A model generated the notes under the pieces. It did no database searches. It saw only the letters and a list, made by a program, of their open reading frames with translations, and was not told where the DNA came from. Shown piece by piece: positions 60,696 through 64,000 of a stretch of DNA of 64,000 nt. The stretch spans positions 558,001 through 622,000 of the forward strand of contig NZ_CP147246.1 in the NCBI RefSeq assembly GCF_002174455.2, given 5' to 3'. Positions within the stretch are counted from its first letter, which is position 1, and each line of letters starts with the position of its first letter. The position numbers and the translations under genes are program-made. Source of the stretch: Enterococcus sp. 9D6_DIV0238. Lineage in GTDB: Bacteria > Bacillota > Bacilli > Lactobacillales > Enterococcaceae.

Positions 60696-60770
60696 CCCAC
60701 CTTATAAAAGGTGGGATAAGGAGTATTACTCGGATTGAGTAAAATGAAAATACTGTTAGGGTATATTTAT
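60696..60770 (+). repeat. two-hairpin repeat element, copy 3
   Basis: CCCACCTT/AAGGTGGG (60696-60715, perfect here), then AAGGAG, then TTACTC/GAGTAA (60726-60742), then TGAAAA and GTTAGGGTATATTTAT. It lies directly after the Rgg-like gene. In the remaining 340 bp to the next gene no feature was identified apart from an isolated TATACT. Confidence 0.6.
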
Positions 60771-61130
60771 AATACTATATAATGTCTAACATTTCAACCC
60801 TTTAGTCATTAAATATTTTTTTATTCGATCGAAAACAGGTTAAAATGTATACTACACCTCACTTTACGCTCTTTCCCTCTTCTGAATCTGCATCAGTAAC
60901 ACACTTTCAATATAAAATTCTCAACAAACAATCAAACTAAATAATATAAGTATCTCTTTAATTTCAATTATTTGCGTTTATTCAAGCCTCTAATTTGCTA
61001 TACTTGGAGTTAACAGACCTTTGGCAACATAATGAATCCTAGATTTGAAATCAAGAAAAAGTAAACATCAAGAAAAACCTGTTACAGCAGATATGATTAC
61101 TGATAGAAAAATTTGAAAAGGAGTTTTTTT

Positions 61131-61640
61131 ATGAGACGAATATTACGCATTGGGGTTGTTGTTTTATTTGTGCTATTTTTGATTAAGGTGAATAGCGAAG
61201 ATAATTCTGATATCCAAAAACCTATAGCTAGCAGTGCTGAAAAAACAAAAACCTCCAAACATGATAAACCAACAAAGTTTTCAACTACTTCCGAAGAGCG
61301 AGAGAATCCGGAGGTACCCGAAATAACTAACTCAGTCGAAACTGTGCATGTTCCGACTGAGATTGAGAGCCCTTCAACTGAGAATGATCAATCCTTTATG
61401 GACGAAGCTAGTGCAGAAGAAGAATTTAAGCGGTTAAAACAAGAATTTTCTGTTTTGATGAAACAAGCTGTTTCTACAGAAGAGCTCGCTCAATTAAAAC
61501 AAGAATACAATGAAGCCGTTGCTCCTCTTCGTGACTTGGTAAACCCATATAAATTAATTGATAAGCTCAATGAATTTAAATCTTATTTAGAAGAGAAACA
61601 AATTCAATTAGAGAATGAACAGACTACTTTACAACAATAA
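61131..61640 (+). CDS. membrane-anchored coiled-coil protein, unknown function
   Basis: The 169-residue protein has a basic start and one hydrophobic segment (M-R-R-I-L-R-I-G-V-V-V-L-F-V-L-F), then a long Ser/Thr/Glu/Pro-rich linker (to about 85) and a C-terminal coiled coil (about 90-165; E-E-E-F-K-R-L-K-Q-E-F, L-A-Q-L-K-Q-E-Y). It is probably exported with the N-terminus as anchor. AAAAGGAG precedes the ATG at 61131; an earlier ATG overlaps that site. No family recognised. Confidence 0.6.
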   Translation: MRRILRIGVVVLFVLFLIKVNSEDNSDIQKPIASSAEKTKTSKHDKPTKFSTTSEERENPEVPEITNSVETVHVPTEIESPSTENDQSFMDEASAEEEFKRLKQEFSVLMKQAVSTEELAQLKQEYNEAVAPLRDLVNPYKLIDKLNEFKSYLEEKQIQLENEQTTLQQ

Positions 61641-61688
61641 TTAGCCTATTTTTACTAACATCTTATAATTGGGGAAAATTATTTGAAC

Positions 61689-61717
61689 TATGCTGACTAA
61701 GTACCAGCATAATTTTT
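61689..61717 (+). terminator. rho-independent terminator
   Basis: TATGCTG and CAGCATA flank a 9-base loop and are followed by ATTTTTT, about 50 bp after the coiled-coil gene. The following 330 bp to the symporter gene hold nothing recognised. Confidence 0.75.
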
Positions 61718-62052
61718 TCATGTACTCTCTTTTTGTATTTTAAGTTCATAAGATTTATGATCGGTCTATTTGATGCTATCGAGCTGTATACTTCATGCTT
61801 TCCTTTTCAAAAAATAATTCCTCCAGCTATTTCAAAGACCTTTTTGTTCATCTTTCAAAAGACTAGCCGAATCCTAATATCTCAAAAAATGTATAATAAA
61901 CCTAAATGACACTAATTTATTTAGTAATGTATACTTTGTATATTTAACAAATGAATCAATGAACCCGGTTATACAAACGTAATCAAAAAAGCATTTTTAC
62001 TAAATAGCATACACAACGAAAGATATATCAGTAAATTTTTGTTTTCTATGAA

Positions 62053-63273
62053 TTATTCATAATTGTTCTTTTTTTGTAGAAGACGATCCACAATAATAGC
62101 AGTTGGAATGTTCCCTACAGAATTTAATAGTGTTGCTGGTATATCGAATAGTGTACTCAATAATATAATGATCGAAATCATTTCTGCTGGGAAATGAAAA
62201 AGTGAAATTGTTAAAATTGCTGCAGATACACCTCCTCCTGGAACAGTCCCCATTACAATTCCTGATAATATTGCTGTAAAAATCACTAAGGCTAGTGTAG
62301 AAGGGTTCATATACTCAATATCACAAAGGCTCAAAATTAATAATATTTTCAACACACTAGCACCTGTTGCACCATCTTTATGGATGTTTGCACCTAAAGG
62401 AATGACTGCTCTAGAAACATCCTGATCAATTTCTAACTGGTCACAAGCTTTTAGATTTGCTGGAATACATGCTGAACTTGATGCTGTTGCAATAGCAGTC
62501 AGTGCTGGAATTGTACTAAAATTCCAAAATTGTTTTACCTTAGCAAATCCCCCTGAAAAATAAAGAACTATGCTATAGAAAACGCAATAAAAAAAGAGTG
62601 AGAAAAAAAGAAAAAGCACAAAAATTTTTGCATAGCTCTTTAATATCGTAGGGCCTGTTTGACTCATGCTATATGAAAAATAGCAACCAAAACCAATCGG
62701 AGCAAATTTTATTACTATTGAGATCATTGTGTACAAGAGCTCCGTAGTTAGTGAAAAAAAAGCAATGAACGGAGTTGCTTTAGTCCCTAATTTCCGAATA
62801 GCCACCGCGACTAACACGGAAAAAAGCAGCAGCGGTATCATATTCTCAGAATGAAACAATTCAGGGAGATTTTTCACAGAAATCATGTCAATTATTTTTT
62901 CTGTGAAAGTCACGTTTTCATTTGTCTGTGGTAAAGTCGTTGAAGTCAAAATATTGTTCGTGTCGATCATTAAAGGAAACAGTAAGCCTAAAAATAGAGC
63001 AATAAGACTTGCTGCTAGTGAAAATAGTAAAAAAATAGTCGTACTCAGAAATAGAATATTCCTGGCTTTAGTCATCGTTTTAGTTGAAATAATGGATGTG
63101 ATAATACTAAAGAAGATCAATGGAGCCACTAAAACATAAAGATAATTCAGATAGATATTTCCTATAGGATAAGTGATTACTGAACTTTCAGGATAGATGA
63201 CGCCAACGGTTCCTCCAACAATAATGCTTATCAGTAGGAAAAAGGAAGACTTATAGTTTGCAATGTAGGTCAT
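62053..63273 (-). CDS. dicarboxylate/amino acid:cation symporter (DAACS family)
   Basis: The 406-residue protein has about eight membrane helices plus re-entrant loops. Family motifs are S-S-S-A-C-I-P-A-N-L (serine-rich HP1), G-A-N-I-H-K-D-G-A-T-G (helix 7 NMDGT-like) and V-P-G-G-G-V-S-A (HP2). It should import C4-dicarboxylates or acidic/neutral amino acids with Na+ or H+. Its start overlaps the end of the PEP-mutase-family gene by 4 bp, so the two form an operon. Confidence 0.85.
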   Translation of the reverse strand: MTYIANYKSSFFLLISIIVGGTVGVIYPESSVITYPIGNIYLNYLYVLVAPLIFFSIITSIISTKTMTKARNILFLSTTIFLLFSLAASLIALFLGLLFPLMIDTNNILTSTTLPQTNENVTFTEKIIDMISVKNLPELFHSENMIPLLLFSVLVAVAIRKLGTKATPFIAFFSLTTELLYTMISIVIKFAPIGFGCYFSYSMSQTGPTILKSYAKIFVLFLFFSLFFYCVFYSIVLYFSGGFAKVKQFWNFSTIPALTAIATASSSACIPANLKACDQLEIDQDVSRAVIPLGANIHKDGATGASVLKILLILSLCDIEYMNPSTLALVIFTAILSGIVMGTVPGGGVSAAILTISLFHFPAEMISIIILLSTLFDIPATLLNSVGNIPTAIIVDRLLQKKNNYE

Positions 63274-64000
63274 TTTTCTTCACCCATTCCATAGAACTGA
63301 TTTACAAAATCATAAGATAAACTGTCACTCAGTAACGAGTCAAAATCATTTCTTTTTATTTTATTGCTTTCATTGAATAGATGCTTGATACTATTTCTAC
63401 TCACTGAGGAGCCTAAACTCACTCTTTTGACCCCTAATTCATTTAATTGATTTATATTTTTCAAATTTTTGCTCAATAAAATATTTATTGGTCCGTTCAC
63501 CTCTTTTGTCAATCTTTGCAATTCTTCAACGGAAATATTTCCTGGGACAAATACACAATCAGCCCCCCATGAAAGATAGCTATTCAAGCGTTCTATCGTT
63601 GCAGATAGTCGGCTCTTTTGCTCACCAATTTGATTCCAGTAGATATCTGTTCTCGCATTGATCAAAAAATCAAGTGCAAATTCTTTTTTTAACTGGTTCA
63701 GATATTCAAGCTTACGCTTCATAGATTGCCGATCAGAGATACTTTTGTCGGGTAATCCGTCTTCAATATTGAGCCCCACCGCACCAGCAAGAAGTAATTG
63801 TTTGGCATTTTCGTATACCTCTTCAGCATTTTCACTATAACCTCTTTCAAAATCGACCGACAACGGAATGGTAATTTTAGTGGAAATTCGCTGAACTGTC
63901 TCTAGTAAAATAGTAAGAGGTAGTTCTTCCCCATCGGAGAATCCATTTGCAAAAGCAACTCCTGCACTAGTGGTAGCCACAGCAGCAAATCCTTTTTGCT
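63270..64000 (-). CDS. isocitrate lyase/PEP mutase family enzyme (5' end outside the window)
   Basis: The visible 243 or so residues cover the TIM-barrel of the PEP mutase/isocitrate lyase superfamily: G-F-A-A-V-A-T-T-S-A-G-V-A-F-A, D-G-E-E, P-L-S-V-D-F-E-R-G-Y, G-L-N-I-E-D-G and I-N-A-R-T-D. The frame is still open at the window end, so the N-terminal 30-40 residues are missing. Members cleave or decarboxylate small C4-C6 2-oxo/2-hydroxy acids (for example oxaloacetate). Coupled to the dicarboxylate-type symporter, this suggests uptake and cleavage of a dicarboxylate (inference). Confidence 0.8.
   Translation of the reverse strand, partial: QKGFAAVATTSAGVAFANGFSDGEELPLTILLETVQRISTKITIPLSVDFERGYSENAEEVYENAKQLLLAGAVGLNIEDGLPDKSISDRQSMKRKLEYLNQLKKEFALDFLINARTDIYWNQIGEQKSRLSATIERLNSYLSWGADCVFVPGNISVEELQRLTKEVNGPINILLSKNLKNINQLNELGVKRVSLGSSVSRNSIKHLFNESNKIKRNDFDSLLSDSLSYDFVNQFYGMGEEK

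Noticed and set aside
60745-60783. 12-codon frame in repeat copy 3 (starts M-K-I-L-L-G) as a possible Rgg signal peptide
   Set aside because: AAGGAG is more than 20 bases away behind a hairpin, the peptide lacks the usual SHP shape, and it is not preserved in the other copies.

Overview
The window looks like a chromosomal segment of an Enterococcus close to, but probably not identical with, E. faecalis. It is AT-rich with strong AGGAG-type ribosome binding sites and many TTG/GTG starts. It carries a complete Na+ V-type ATPase operon in the E. hirae order ntpFIKECGABD, and a Firmicutes-type core block (ypsA/gpsB/rnpB/ypsC beside recU/pbp1A, dnaD-nth, rimM-trmD, rplS). No rRNA, tRNA, CRISPR array, insertion sequence or prophage was recognised. 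All assignments come from reading the sequence; no database search was run.

Layout. (1) 1-9.5 kb is accessory: a hairpin repeat element, a DUF1266 protein, a LURP-one-like protein, a lipoprotein divergent from a BlaI/M56-peptidase pair, three very small genes overlapping by 4 bp that end in an LPxTG-like mini-protein, a large LPKTG-anchored BspA-like surface protein, a TetR regulator and a frameshifted DUF1801 gene. (2) 9.8-28 kb is mostly housekeeping: AraC/GyrI-like regulator, rplS, a chloramphenicol acetyltransferase-like gene, trmD, rimM, mntH with a metal-regulator-like operator, a VTT membrane protein, a membrane GDPD, nth, dnaD, an M32 carboxypeptidase, a THUMP methyltransferase, rnpB, gpsB, ypsA-like, recU, pbp1A, and pyrG with a CTP-sensing attenuator leader. 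(3) 28.2-33.2 kb is a probable murein-peptide uptake and recycling operon (peptide-binding lipoprotein, transglutaminase-like protein, dipeptide epimerase) facing an XRE-cupin regulator. (4) 33.4-39.1 kb holds a MIP18-type protein, a tandem of two tiny/small lipoproteins, a frameshifted 34-residue membrane peptide, a paired EamA/SMR transporter with an alpha/beta hydrolase, lysA and a serine hydrolase. (5) 39.2-45.5 kb is a gluconeogenesis switch: ppdK divergent from ccpN - PPDK regulatory protein - fbp, with several CcpN-box-like sites between the promoters. (6) 45.6-49 kb has a MacB-like ABC exporter and a class A beta-lactamase-like hydrolase. (7) 49-58 kb is the V-ATPase operon. (8) 58-64 kb is accessory again: two more copies of the hairpin element, orphan small proteins, a candidate 21-residue hydrophobic peptide gene, an Rgg-like regulator, a membrane-anchored coiled-coil protein, and a C4-dicarboxylate-type symporter with a PEP mutase/isocitrate lyase-family enzyme that runs off the window end.

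The observations I would follow first are: the three-copy two-hairpin element (about 81, 58136 and 60696); the tandem 78-bp stem-loop repeat in the single loose junction of the V-ATPase operon; the recurring terminator-like hairpin with a conserved core and loop but swapped outer stems; the very small peptide genes (34.3, 34.6 and 59.5 kb; the 4.3-5.0 kb micro-operon); and the CcpN-box array controlling ppdK.
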